Positions 1-8,641 of a stretch of 64,000 nt of DNA are shown here, in pieces; positions within the stretch are counted from its first letter, which is position 1, and the number at the start of each line of letters is the position of its first letter. The stretch is taken from assembly GCF_900465055.1 (NCBI RefSeq), contig NZ_LS483250.1, positions 3,348,001 through 3,412,000 of the forward strand, read 5' to 3'. This stretch comes from Moritella yayanosii. GTDB taxonomy: Bacteria > Pseudomonadota > Gammaproteobacteria > Enterobacterales > Moritellaceae. The notes under the pieces are model-generated. The model was not told the origin of the DNA, made no database searches, and saw only the letters and a program-made list of their open reading frames with translations. The translations under genes and the position numbers were made by a program.

Positions 1-785
1 TGGTATTGGGGATGGGTGGTTTTGCCAGTGGACCCGGAGGGGTAGCTGCATGGCTACAAGGTATTCCCGTAGTATTACACGAACAAAATGCGGCAGCAGG
101 TTTAACCAATCGATTATTAGCTAAAATTGCCAAACGGGTATTAATGGCCTTTCCGGGGGCGTTTGCTGATGGTCAGTTAGTCGGCAATCCTGTGCGTGAA
201 GATGTTTTAGCGTTGCATGATCAAGTGCGAATACAGAAAGACAAACTGACCGTACTAGTGGTTGGTGGTAGCTTAGGGGCCAAAATACTCAACGATACGT
301 TACCTGCTGCGCTGGCATTATTACCGCAAGAGCATATTTGTGTACGGCATCAGGTAGGTAAAAATAATGCTGCCAAGGTGATTCGTGCTTATCAAGCAGC
401 TGGTGTGACAGCTGAAATTGAGGTGACTGATTTTATTGATGATATGGCGCAAGCTTATGGTCAAGCCGATGTGGTAGTGTGCCGCGCTGGAGCATTAACT
501 GTGTCAGAAGTCGCGGTTGCTGGGCTGCCGGCTATTTTTATTCCATTACCACATGCTGTGGATGATCATCAGACGAAAAATGCGCAATCATTGGTACAAG
601 CAGGTGGCGCGGTATTGATACCACAACGGCAATTAAATGCCGTGGATTTAGCCACATTATTACAGCAATGGATGGATGATGAAGCGCATCTTGTGACCAT
701 GTCAACTGCAGCCAAAAGTGTTGCCATTCTAGATGCCACTGAGCAGGTCGCAACTGCCTGTTCAGCGTTAAGTGAAGAGAGATAG
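1..785 (+). CDS. murG: MurG, lipid II-forming GlcNAc transferase (5' end outside window)
   Basis: MurG adds GlcNAc from UDP-GlcNAc to lipid I on the inner face of the inner membrane, making lipid II for peptidoglycan. The reading frame is open to the left edge, so the first 90 or so residues are missing; the TTG at position 6 is internal. Visible family motifs are [11 protein letters not shown], the [12 protein letters not shown] segment, VVGGSLGA, and the UDP-GlcNAc pocket around [10 protein letters not shown] followed by [18 protein letters not shown]. The stop lies 3 nt before murC, as expected within the dcw operon. Identity is secure; only the start is unknown. Confidence 0.96.
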   Translation, partial: VLGMGGFASGPGGVAAWLQGIPVVLHEQNAAAGLTNRLLAKIAKRVLMAFPGAFADGQLVGNPVREDVLALHDQVRIQKDKLTVLVVGGSLGAKILNDTLPAALALLPQEHICVRHQVGKNNAAKVIRAYQAAGVTAEIEVTDFIDDMAQAYGQADVVVCRAGALTVSEVAVAGLPAIFIPLPHAVDDHQTKNAQSLVQAGGAVLIPQRQLNAVDLATLLQQWMDDEAHLVTMSTAAKSVAILDATEQVATACSALSEER

Positions 786-788
786 ATA

Positions 789-2246
789 ATGCCTGAACAA
801 AAGATCGCACAATTAAGAACAATAGTGCCAGAGATGCGCCGTGTGAAAATTATTCATTTTGTTGGCATCGGAGGTGCTGGCATGGGTGGTATCGCAGAAG
901 TATTAGCCAATGAAGGTTATCAGATCACGGGTTCTGACCTCGCGCCAAATCCGGTGACTGAACGCCTAGTAAAATTAGGTGCAAAAATTAATTTTGAGCA
1001 TACTGCCGAAAATGTGCGGAATGCGAGTGTCGTGGTGGTATCAACAGCTATCGATGTAACTAATCCTGAAATTGTTGCCGCCCATGAAAACCGTATTCCG
1101 GTGATTAAACGTGCTGAAATGTTAGCTGAATTAATGCGTTTTCGTCATGGTATTGCGATTGCTGGTACCCACGGTAAAACATCGACTACAGCGTTGGTGA
1201 CCGGTATTTACCATGAAGCAGGCTTAGATCCTACATTCGTTAATGGCGGATTAGTAAAAAGCACTGGCACCAACGCGGGTTTAGGCACTAGCCGTTATTT
1301 GATTGCTGAAGCAGATGAGAGTGATGCGTCATTTTTATTATTACAACCAATGGTTGCTGTGGTCACCAATATTGAAGCTGACCATATGGATACTTATGGT
1401 GGTGATTTTGCTAAGTTAGAAAAAACCTTTATTGATTTTCTGCACAATTTACCATTTTACGGTTTAGCGGTGATGTGTGCCGATGATGCGGTGATTGAAA
1501 AACTTATTCCTGATGTTGGTCGTCAGGTGGTGACTTATGGTTTTTCTGAAAATGCCGATGTACGTATTATTGATTATGTGCAAAAAGGCCATAAAAGTCA
1601 CTTTACTATTTGTCGTAAAGATCGTGATGATTTGCGGGTGAGTTTAAACTCACCGGGTCAACATAATGCCTTAAATGCCACTGCTGCGGTTGCGGTGGCC
1701 ACTGAAGATGGCATTGATGATAGTGCAATTGTTACCGCATTAGCTAATTTTGCGGGCACTGCTCGACGCTTTGATATGCTGGGTGAGTTTGATTCAGGTG
1801 CCGGTAATGTGATGTTGGTAGACGATTATGGTCATCACCCGACCGAGGTTGATGTTACCATTACTGCAGCACGTGCAGGCTGGCCTGAAAAACGGTTAGT
1901 ATCGGTATTCCAACCACACCGATATACCCGAACCCGTGATTTGTATGAAGACTTTGCCAACGTGTTATCCAAGGTTGATTTGTTATTCTTATTAGAAGTA
2001 TACCCAGCAGGTGAAGAGCCAATACCGGGCGCAGATAGCCGCTCATTATGTCGTAGCATTCGACAGCGCGGTATTATTGAGCCTATTTTCGTATCAAGTC
2101 CTGATGAATTACCGGCTATTTTAGCGGAGCATTTACAAGACGGTGATTTGGTATTGACCCAAGGTGCTGGTAATGTGGGGACGCTGGCTAAGGAACTAGC
2201 TGCAATGGAAATGAATGTTAGTACGATGAAACAATGGAAGAAGTAA
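789..2246 (+). CDS. murC: UDP-N-acetylmuramate--L-alanine ligase MurC
   Basis: Cytoplasmic ATP-dependent ligase that adds L-alanine to UDP-MurNAc, the first step of the stem peptide. The 485 aa length matches the family (E. coli about 491). An N-terminal Rossmann-type motif GIGGAGMGG is followed by the Mur ligase P-loop GTHGKTSTT near residues 126-134, then [12 protein letters not shown] and the HPTEV segment. The ATG follows a purine-rich GAAGAGAG ribosome site and sits 3 nt after murG, so the two are probably translated together. The 3' end, up to the TAA, carries the ribosome site for ddlB. Confidence 0.97.
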   Translation: MPEQKIAQLRTIVPEMRRVKIIHFVGIGGAGMGGIAEVLANEGYQITGSDLAPNPVTERLVKLGAKINFEHTAENVRNASVVVVSTAIDVTNPEIVAAHENRIPVIKRAEMLAELMRFRHGIAIAGTHGKTSTTALVTGIYHEAGLDPTFVNGGLVKSTGTNAGLGTSRYLIAEADESDASFLLLQPMVAVVTNIEADHMDTYGGDFAKLEKTFIDFLHNLPFYGLAVMCADDAVIEKLIPDVGRQVVTYGFSENADVRIIDYVQKGHKSHFTICRKDRDDLRVSLNSPGQHNALNATAAVAVATEDGIDDSAIVTALANFAGTARRFDMLGEFDSGAGNVMLVDDYGHHPTEVDVTITAARAGWPEKRLVSVFQPHRYTRTRDLYEDFANVLSKVDLLFLLEVYPAGEEPIPGADSRSLCRSIRQRGIIEPIFVSSPDELPAILAEHLQDGDLVLTQGAGNVGTLAKELAAMEMNVSTMKQWKK

Positions 2247-2248
2247 TC

Positions 2249-3172
2249 ATGAGCGTAACAAGCACTAAAAAAGTAGCGGTATTATTTGGTGGGCATTCTG
2301 CCGAACGTGAAGTATCACTAAAATCAGGTGCCGCGGTGACCGCCGGATTACTGCGTGCGGGTGTCGATGCGCATGCATTAGATACTGCTGAGTACGATGT
2401 GCATCAACTTGGTCGGGATGGCTTTACCCATGTGTTTATTGCCTTACATGGTCGTGGTGGAGAAGATGGTGTGATGCAAGGCGCATTAGAGCTGATGGGC
2501 ATTCCGTATACTGGCAGCCGGGTGTTAGGTGCTGCATTAGCGATGGACAAGATCCGAACTAAGCAAATTTGGCAATCGCAAGGTTTACCAACAGCACTAT
2601 ACCGTATTGTGACACCGATTAATTTTAATCCTACAATGGCGAGTGATATTATCGCTGATCTTGGTTCGCCAGTTATCATTAAACCGGCGAAAGAAGGGTC
2701 AAGTATTGGCATGGCAAAAGTGCATAATGTGGCAGAGTTAGAAATTGCGGTGAAGGCTGCATTTGCCTATGATAACGAGATCCTCGTTGAGCAATGGATT
2801 GAAGGTCCAGAGTTTACTGTGGCTATTCTCGGTGATGAAGTATTACCGGTTATTCAACTTAAAACGCCAAATACCTTTTATGATTACCAAGCTAAGTATC
2901 AATCAAATACCACCGAATACTTGTGTCCGGCCCCCATTACCGATGAACAACGTCAGCAATTACAAGCTTATGCATTAAAAGCGTTTCATGCGGTAGCTGC
3001 CGAAGGCTGGGGTCGTGTTGATGCCATGCTGGATGCGCAAGGTCAGTTCCAATTACTGGAGGTGAATACGGTGCCAGGTATGACCGAAAAAAGTTTAGTG
3101 CCAATGGCTGCGCATGCCGCGGGTTATAACTTTGATACTTTAGTGTCTAAGGTATTAGCGCTCGCGCATTAA
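2249..3172 (+). CDS. ddlB: D-alanine--D-alanine ligase DdlB
   Basis: ATP-grasp ligase that makes D-Ala-D-Ala for the peptidoglycan stem. I chose the ATG at 2249 rather than the in-frame ATG at 2234. It has GGAAG about 8 nt upstream, does not overlap murC, and gives 307 aa, the usual Ddl length. Motifs seen are GGHSAEREVSLKSG at the N-terminus, the ATP-grasp stretch IIKPAKEGSSIGM, and the C-terminal LLEVNTVPGMTEKS that binds metal and D-Ala. The place between murC and ftsQ is the classical dcw order. Confidence 0.96.
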   Translation: MSVTSTKKVAVLFGGHSAEREVSLKSGAAVTAGLLRAGVDAHALDTAEYDVHQLGRDGFTHVFIALHGRGGEDGVMQGALELMGIPYTGSRVLGAALAMDKIRTKQIWQSQGLPTALYRIVTPINFNPTMASDIIADLGSPVIIKPAKEGSSIGMAKVHNVAELEIAVKAAFAYDNEILVEQWIEGPEFTVAILGDEVLPVIQLKTPNTFYDYQAKYQSNTTEYLCPAPITDEQRQQLQAYALKAFHAVAAEGWGRVDAMLDAQGQFQLLEVNTVPGMTEKSLVPMAAHAAGYNFDTLVSKVLALAH

Positions 3173-3175
3173 TCG

Positions 3176-3997
3176 ATGATGACCACCGCGACTGTTACGC
3201 CGTTACCAGACACACTTGATGATAATATCTATGCGCTCACCGAACTTGAAATTCAAGCGGATGAGTCCTGCGTTGAAGAGTTAGCGTCGTCACGGTTACA
3301 ACGTGGTTTAGGTCTGTTTTTCTTCTTTATGGTGATAGTCTTTTTTAGCTGGATGTTTAGCAGCATGGAAGCCTATCTAACTGATGCCAGTAAGATGCCA
3401 ATGTCAGCGCTGATTATTCAAGGTGAGCGTCATTATGTCAGCGATGATGATATCCGTGGGGTATTGTTACAAAAACCGGCCATAGAGAATTATTTTTCAG
3501 TAAACGTTGATGATATTCAACGAAAAATAGAATCATTACCTTGGGTTTATCATGCCTCGGTGCGTAAAAGTTGGCCGGACTTATTACGGGTATATATTCA
3601 AGAACAACCGGTTGTTGCAGTGTGGAATGATACCCAGTTATTGAATGCAGACGGTATTGTTTTTGATGCTCAGATTAACAGTGTGTCGAAATCATTAGTG
3701 AAACTTTATAGTCCCGGTGATAGAATCGAACAAACATTATCTAAATACAATCAATTCAATGGGCTACTGCAGCTTAATGAGTATAAAATCGTTTCCATGA
3801 CACTTAATTTGCGAAATGCAATAACGGTTGTATTAAGTAATGGTATTATGTTGCGCTTAGGCCGTGAAGATGCGATATCACGGATCCAGCGCTACATCGA
3901 TTATGTTGCAGTATTAGATAAAGACAAAATAGCCTATATAGATTTACGTTACGATACAGGTTTCTCAGTTGGCTGGAAAAATGACAATAAAGAGTAA
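3176..3997 (+). CDS. ftsQ: Cell division protein FtsQ
   Basis: Bitopic inner-membrane divisome protein that links early and late division proteins through FtsB/FtsL. About 44 cytoplasmic residues precede a single membrane segment (GLFFFFMVIVFFSWMFSS, about residues 46-63). A periplasmic POTRA-like domain follows (ALIIQGERHYVSDDDIRGVL), then the FtsQ beta domain with LPWVYHASVRKSWPDLL and EQPVVAVWND. At 273 aa it is normal in size. ATG codons at 3176 and 3179 are both possible starts and no strong ribosome site separates them. The stop TAA shares its last base with a possible ftsA ATG. Confidence 0.95.
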   Translation: MMTTATVTPLPDTLDDNIYALTELEIQADESCVEELASSRLQRGLGLFFFFMVIVFFSWMFSSMEAYLTDASKMPMSALIIQGERHYVSDDDIRGVLLQKPAIENYFSVNVDDIQRKIESLPWVYHASVRKSWPDLLRVYIQEQPVVAVWNDTQLLNADGIVFDAQINSVSKSLVKLYSPGDRIEQTLSKYNQFNGLLQLNEYKIVSMTLNLRNAITVVLSNGIMLRLGREDAISRIQRYIDYVAVLDKDKIAYIDLRYDTGFSVGWKNDNKE

Positions 3998-4002
3998 TGA
4001 TA

Positions 4003-5250
4003 ATGACTAAGTCGATGGAACGAAAATTAATTGTAGGTTTGGATATCGGCACCTCAAAAATTGCCGTTGTCGTAGGTGAGTTGCTACCTGACGGCGAACT
4101 CAACATCATCGGTTTAGGCGAAAGTGCGTCGAGAGGTATGGACAAAGGTGGTGTGAACGACCTTGAATCTGTGGTTAAAGCCGTACAACGTGCATTACAA
4201 GAAGCTGAAATGATGGCTGATATGAAAATATCATCTGTCTATCTGAGTATTTCTGGCAAACATATCAGTAGTCAAGATGAAATTGGCATGGTGGCGATCT
4301 CTGAGGATGAAGTCACACAAGATGATGTTGATAATGTGATCTATACAGCAAGGTCTGTGCGCATTCGTGACGAACATCGAATTTTGCATGTAATACCACA
4401 AGAATATGCTATTGATTATCAAGAACGGATTAAAAATCCTGTTGGTTTATCAGGCGTTCGCATGAAAGCCAAGGTACATTTGATTACGTGTCACAATGAC
4501 ATGGCAAAAAATATTGTAAAATGTGCCGAACGTTGTCAATTGCAAGTGGATAAATTAATTTTTTCTGCACTTGCATCAAGCTATGCTGTAGTCACTGATG
4601 ATGAAAAAGAACTGGGTGTTTGTGTTGTCGATATCGGTGGTGGCACGATTGATATCGCTGTTTTTTATGACGGTTCGTTACGTCATACATCGGTATTTTC
4701 TTATGCAGGCAATGCAGTTACTAGTGATATTGCGTATGCATTTGGTACCCCCCCTGCAGATGCCGAAAATATTAAAGTTAACTTTGGCTGTGCACACGCG
4801 AATTTATTACAACGTGATGATACTATCGAAGTGGCGAGTGTTGGCGGTCGACCGTCGCGCACTTTACAACGACAAACACTTGCAGAAGTGATAGAACCTC
4901 GATATTCTGAACTGTTCGGAATGGTTGAAGATGAATTGAAAACTGTTTTGATCTCATTAAAACTGGAAAAATTGGCAGCGGGGATTGTCCTCACTGGTGG
5001 TGCTGCACAAATTGAAGGTTTGGTTGAATGCGCCGAAGGCGTATTTAACTCCCAAGTTAGAATAGGTAGCCCCTTGAATATTTATGGGCTAACTGAATAT
5101 GTGAATACGCCAGTGTATTCAACAGCGGTTGGCTTACTTCAGTTTGGTAAAGAACAACAGTTCGAACCAACAACAGAAGTAGTCGTAGAAAAGAATAGTT
5201 GTAATCAGCTACTTAAGAAAATAACGAGCTGGTTCAAAGGCGGGTTTTAA
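4003..5250 (+). CDS. ftsA: Cell division protein FtsA
   Basis: Actin-like ATPase that anchors FtsZ filaments to the membrane and recruits later division proteins. Visible are the phosphate-1 motif GLDIGTSKIAVVVGE, the 1C-domain region GKHISSQDEIGMV, phosphate-2 VVDIGGGTIDIAV, the adenosine motif LTGGAAQIEGL, and a C-terminal amphipathic tail (KKITSWFKGGF) that serves as the membrane tether in this family. ATG 4003 has AGAG 8 nt upstream. ATG 3997, overlapping the ftsQ stop, has the same motif only 2 nt away, so 4003 looks better. The product is 415 aa. Confidence 0.96.
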   Translation: MTKSMERKLIVGLDIGTSKIAVVVGELLPDGELNIIGLGESASRGMDKGGVNDLESVVKAVQRALQEAEMMADMKISSVYLSISGKHISSQDEIGMVAISEDEVTQDDVDNVIYTARSVRIRDEHRILHVIPQEYAIDYQERIKNPVGLSGVRMKAKVHLITCHNDMAKNIVKCAERCQLQVDKLIFSALASSYAVVTDDEKELGVCVVDIGGGTIDIAVFYDGSLRHTSVFSYAGNAVTSDIAYAFGTPPADAENIKVNFGCAHANLLQRDDTIEVASVGGRPSRTLQRQTLAEVIEPRYSELFGMVEDELKTVLISLKLEKLAAGIVLTGGAAQIEGLVECAEGVFNSQVRIGSPLNIYGLTEYVNTPVYSTAVGLLQFGKEQQFEPTTEVVVEKNSCNQLLKKITSWFKGGF

Positions 5251-5277
5251 ACCCCAATAAGATTTTGGAGAATTACC

Positions 5278-6465
5278 ATGTTTGAACTACTAGATGATAG
5301 TCACGATGAAGCTGTCATTAAAGTCATTGGTGTTGGTGGCGGCGGCGGTAATGCTGTTGATCATATGGTCAATGAGACAATTGAAGGTGTTGAATTTATT
5401 GTGATTAATACGGATGCGCAAGCATTACGTAATTCAGCCGCTGGAACTGTTATTCAAATCGGTAACACAATAACGAAAGGTTTAGGTGCCGGTGCAAACC
5501 CTCAGGTAGGTCGTGAATCTGCAATGGAAGATCGAGATACCATCCGTGAGCACCTACAAGGCTCTGATATGATCTTTATTGCCGCCGGTATGGGGGGCGG
5601 TACAGGAACTGGTGCTGCGCCTGTGGTTGCCGAAATTGCCAAAGAATTAGGCATATTAACCGTTGCTGTTGTGACTAAACCTTTCTCGTTTGAAGGTAAA
5701 CGTCGTCTTAATTACGCGCAAGCGGGTATTGATGCATTAAGTGAACATGTAGATTCTTTAATCACAATCCCTAACGACAAATTACTGAAAGTATTGGGTC
5801 GTGGTGTGAGCTTATTAGACGCCTTCAAAGCAGCAAATAATGTATTACTTGGTGCTGTACAAGGTATTGCCGAGTTAATTACCCGTCCGGGTCTGATCAA
5901 CGTGGATTTCGCCGATGTGCGTACCGTAATGAGCGAAATGGGCACCGCAATGATGGGTACGGGTGTGGCTTCTGGTGAAGATCGCGCGGAAGAAGCGGCT
6001 GAAGCGGCAATTTCAAGCCCATTACTTGACGATGTCGATTTAGCGGGTGCACGCGGTATTCTGGTTAATATTACAGCGGGTTTAGATATCAACATCGAAG
6101 AATTCGAAACTGTTGGTAATTCAATTAAAGCCTTTGCATCTGATAATGCAATCGTTGTTGTGGGTGCGGTCATTGACCCTGAAATGACGGATGAACTCCG
6201 TGTAACTGTGGTTGTTACGGGTATTGGTGCGGAAAATAAACCTGATATTACCTTAGTTCCAACACCGGTGAAGAAAGTTGAAGAAGCCAAAGTTGAACCA
6301 ATGAAAGTTGAAGAAACAGCTAAAGCAACAGTTGTTCCAGCCGATACCCAAGTAGATATGCAGAATGTTGCAGTTGCGGTTGGTGAGAGTAACACTACGA
6401 CGGCAACCAAGAGTGAACCGGACTATCTTGATATTCCCGCGTTCTTACGTCGTCAAGCAGACTGA
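5278..6465 (+). CDS. ftsZ: Cell division protein FtsZ
   Basis: Tubulin-like GTPase that forms the Z-ring. The GTP-binding signature GGGTGTGAAPV lies near residues 105-115. The catalytic T7 loop is NVDFADVR, and the C-terminal conserved peptide DYLDIPAFLRRQAD is the docking site for FtsA and ZipA. The linker before it is rich in Val, Glu, Thr and Lys. The ribosome site TTTGGAGAA lies 8-10 nt before ATG. The gene follows ftsA after 27 nt and is separated from lpxC by a 168-nt gap holding a large inverted repeat. Confidence 0.98.
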   Translation: MFELLDDSHDEAVIKVIGVGGGGGNAVDHMVNETIEGVEFIVINTDAQALRNSAAGTVIQIGNTITKGLGAGANPQVGRESAMEDRDTIREHLQGSDMIFIAAGMGGGTGTGAAPVVAEIAKELGILTVAVVTKPFSFEGKRRLNYAQAGIDALSEHVDSLITIPNDKLLKVLGRGVSLLDAFKAANNVLLGAVQGIAELITRPGLINVDFADVRTVMSEMGTAMMGTGVASGEDRAEEAAEAAISSPLLDDVDLAGARGILVNITAGLDINIEEFETVGNSIKAFASDNAIVVVGAVIDPEMTDELRVTVVVTGIGAENKPDITLVPTPVKKVEEAKVEPMKVEETAKATVVPADTQVDMQNVAVAVGESNTTTATKSEPDYLDIPAFLRRQAD

Positions 6466-6490
6466 TACTTTATGGTATAGTCGCTAGCAT

Positions 6491-6535
6491 ATGATTCAGT
6501 CTTACGGATTATGTTTAGCCCTAAGACTGAATTAT
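6491..6535. repeat. 14-bp inverted repeat between ftsZ and lpxC
   Basis: Arms at 6491-6504 and 6522-6535 are complementary over 14 bp with one G-U pair, around a 17-nt loop. The core arms are ATTCAGTCTTA and TAAGACTGAAT. No run of T follows on the + strand, so this is not a classical terminator. It could be a processing site, a partial attenuator, or a binding site affecting lpxC expression. Confidence 0.7.
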
Positions 6536-6633
6536 GTAAGCTGTGTGTGGATTGGTGATTTTGCATTTCCAGTAGGGCTGTGGTAAATTGCTCGGCCTCG
6601 CGCTGGAGTGTGGGATTTAAATAGGGTGACTTC

Positions 6634-7557
6634 ATGATTAAACAAAGAACATTAAAACAGGCGGTACGTGGCACCGGCATTGGTCTGCATTCTGGCAACA
6701 AGGTTACCCTAAATCTGCGCCCCGCCGCAGCCAATACTGGTATTATTTATCGTCGTATCGATCTTGATCCGGTTGTTGATTTTAAAGCATCAGCAGAGAT
6801 GGTCAAAGATACCATGTTGTGTACTTGTCTCATTAGTGACGATGGTCATCGTATTTCTACCGTCGAGCATATCAATGCGGCACTAGCGGGTCTAGGCATT
6901 GATAATATTATTATTGAAGTAGACGCCGCAGAAATTCCAATTATGGATGGCAGCGCTAGTCCTTTTATTTTCTTACTGCAAAGTGCGGGAATTGAAGAAC
7001 TTAACTGTGCGAAGAAATTTATTAAAATCAAACAACCGATCCGGGTTGAAGATGGCGATAAATGGGCTGAATTCTTACCGTCGAATCATGGTTTTATCAT
7101 AGATTTACGGATTGAGTTTGATCATCCGGTATTTGAAGGTCAAAACCAGCATATTCGCGCAAACTTTTCAGGTGATTGGTTCCATCAAGAAATCAGTCGA
7201 GCACGTACTTTTGGTTTCATGAAAGATATTGAATACTTACAATCACAAAATCTGGCACTCGGCGGTAGCTTAGATAATGCTATCGTGATTGATGAATTCC
7301 GTATTCTCAATGATGACGGATTACGTTATCACGATGAGTTTGTGAAGCATAAAGTTCTTGATGCGGTTGGTGATCTATACTTATCAGGCCATTCAATCTT
7401 AGGTGAGTTCAGAGCATTCAAAACTGGCCATGGCATGAATAATTTATTGTTAAGAGCATTGCTTGCAAATCAAGAAGCGTGGGAATTCACCACGGTTGAT
7501 GAAACGCAAGATTCGCCAATTCGTTGGTTAGAACCAAATTTAGAATTGGCGTTATAA
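6634..7557 (+). CDS. lpxC: UDP-3-O-acyl-N-acetylglucosamine deacetylase LpxC
   Basis: Zinc enzyme of the first committed step of lipid A synthesis, removing acetyl from UDP-3-O-acyl-GlcNAc. Expected ligands and catalytic residues are in place: His79 in [10 protein letters not shown], His239 and Asp243 in [15 protein letters not shown], and His266 in KTGHGMNN. The 307 aa length is normal (E. coli 305). It follows ftsZ as in E. coli. The hairpin upstream and another downstream isolate it somewhat from its neighbours. Confidence 0.97.
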   Translation: MIKQRTLKQAVRGTGIGLHSGNKVTLNLRPAAANTGIIYRRIDLDPVVDFKASAEMVKDTMLCTCLISDDGHRISTVEHINAALAGLGIDNIIIEVDAAEIPIMDGSASPFIFLLQSAGIEELNCAKKFIKIKQPIRVEDGDKWAEFLPSNHGFIIDLRIEFDHPVFEGQNQHIRANFSGDWFHQEISRARTFGFMKDIEYLQSQNLALGGSLDNAIVIDEFRILNDDGLRYHDEFVKHKVLDAVGDLYLSGHSILGEFRAFKTGHGMNNLLLRALLANQEAWEFTTVDETQDSPIRWLEPNLELAL

Positions 7558-7576
7558 TCTGACCAAACCTGCGTTG

Positions 7577-7613
7577 TATCTCGAACTGACATGAGTTAGT
7601 CCGGTTCGAGATA
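7577..7613. repeat. Inverted repeat between lpxC and the M23 peptidase gene
   Basis: Perfect 10-bp arms TATCTCGAAC (7577-7586) and GTTCGAGATA (7604-7613). A further GAC/GTC pairing inside the loop makes a longer hairpin. It begins 20 nt after the lpxC stop. No T-run follows, so a processing or partial termination role is only a guess. Confidence 0.65.
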
Positions 7614-7683
7614 AATACAGATAGAATTTTGACACCAAATTGTTTATATTTAGTGTTACAAATTCATTAGTTAATAAAAGATT

Positions 7684-8595
7684 ATGAGCGTTACAGTTAC
7701 TTACTCGAATGGTAAACATACCTATTTTAAATTATGTAATATCTACTGGTTAATCGCTGCATTCATTGCTGTTATTGCTGTTTCGATCGCGTTTTCTGGG
7801 TTTATCTATTCAAATTACTCTTCTCAAGCCATCCAACTCAAGATTGCCAAAGCACAGCAAAAACATCAGCAACAAGCCGATCGAATCCTGTCTTTACGTC
7901 AAGAAACTAATTTGAAAATTGCGGTATTTGCGAGTAGAGTTGGTATGCTGCAAGCTGAGGTTAACCGTTTGAGTTTACTGAGTGATGAGTTGGCTAAGAA
8001 TGCTAACTTAACGCGTGGTGAATTTGATTTTACAGGCGCTGCAATTGGCGGTCCGATTGATACTGATTCAAGCTATGCTGTTGATTTACAAACTTTGCTT
8101 GAAGAGATGGATTTACTGTCATTGGAAATAAATAATCGCTCACAACAGCTGTCACTACTTGAAACTATGCTATTGAATCACAATATAACTGATGAGGCGG
8201 TTTTATCTGGACGTCCAGTTATTCAACGTGGTTCTTGGTTATCGTCTCCTTATGGCGTGCGAAAAGACCCTTTTACAGGCCAAGCGACCATGCACAAAGG
8301 TATTGATTTTGCTGGTAATAATGGTATGAATATTATCGCAACTGGCGCTGGTGTTGTAACATGGTCGGGAAGACGTTCTGGGTATGGGTTGTTAATCGAA
8401 ATTAACCACGGAAATGGTCTGTCGTCACGTTATGCCCACGCTAAAGAGTTGATTGCTAAAGAAGGCGATGTGGTTGGTAAAGGGCAAACTATTGCTATTA
8501 TGGGGAGTTCAGGACGCTCTACTGGACCTCATGTGCACTACGAAGTGCTAAAATCGGGACGACAAGTCGATCCTAAACGCTATGTTTATCGCTAA
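7684..8595 (+). CDS. M23 family (LytM-type) metallopeptidase, membrane-anchored
   Basis: Predicted periplasmic peptidoglycan endopeptidase or an activator of amidases. The 303 aa protein has one membrane anchor (about residues 21-42), a glutamine- and leucine-rich coiled coil (about 50-165), and a C-terminal LytM domain. The M23 zinc ligands are all present: His204 and Asp208 in MHKGIDFAG, and His283 and His285 in TGPHVHYE, so it is probably an active enzyme. It occupies the lpxC-secA interval, where E. coli carries the secretion monitor secM. In Vibrio and Shewanella relatives a peptidase is, as I recall, commonly found here. Confidence 0.9.
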   Translation: MSVTVTYSNGKHTYFKLCNIYWLIAAFIAVIAVSIAFSGFIYSNYSSQAIQLKIAKAQQKHQQQADRILSLRQETNLKIAVFASRVGMLQAEVNRLSLLSDELAKNANLTRGEFDFTGAAIGGPIDTDSSYAVDLQTLLEEMDLLSLEINNRSQQLSLLETMLLNHNITDEAVLSGRPVIQRGSWLSSPYGVRKDPFTGQATMHKGIDFAGNNGMNIIATGAGVVTWSGRRSGYGLLIEINHGNGLSSRYAHAKELIAKEGDVVGKGQTIAIMGSSGRSTGPHVHYEVLKSGRQVDPKRYVYR

Positions 8596-8641
8596 AATGC
8601 TTTAAATTTCAAATAGATTCACAATAACTTTTGGTCATAAA

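Noticed and set aside
5712-6410. 232-codon antisense frame inside ftsZ
   Set aside because: Ser/Thr/Ala-rich composition is the mirror of ftsZ codon bias; no start signal or known domain.
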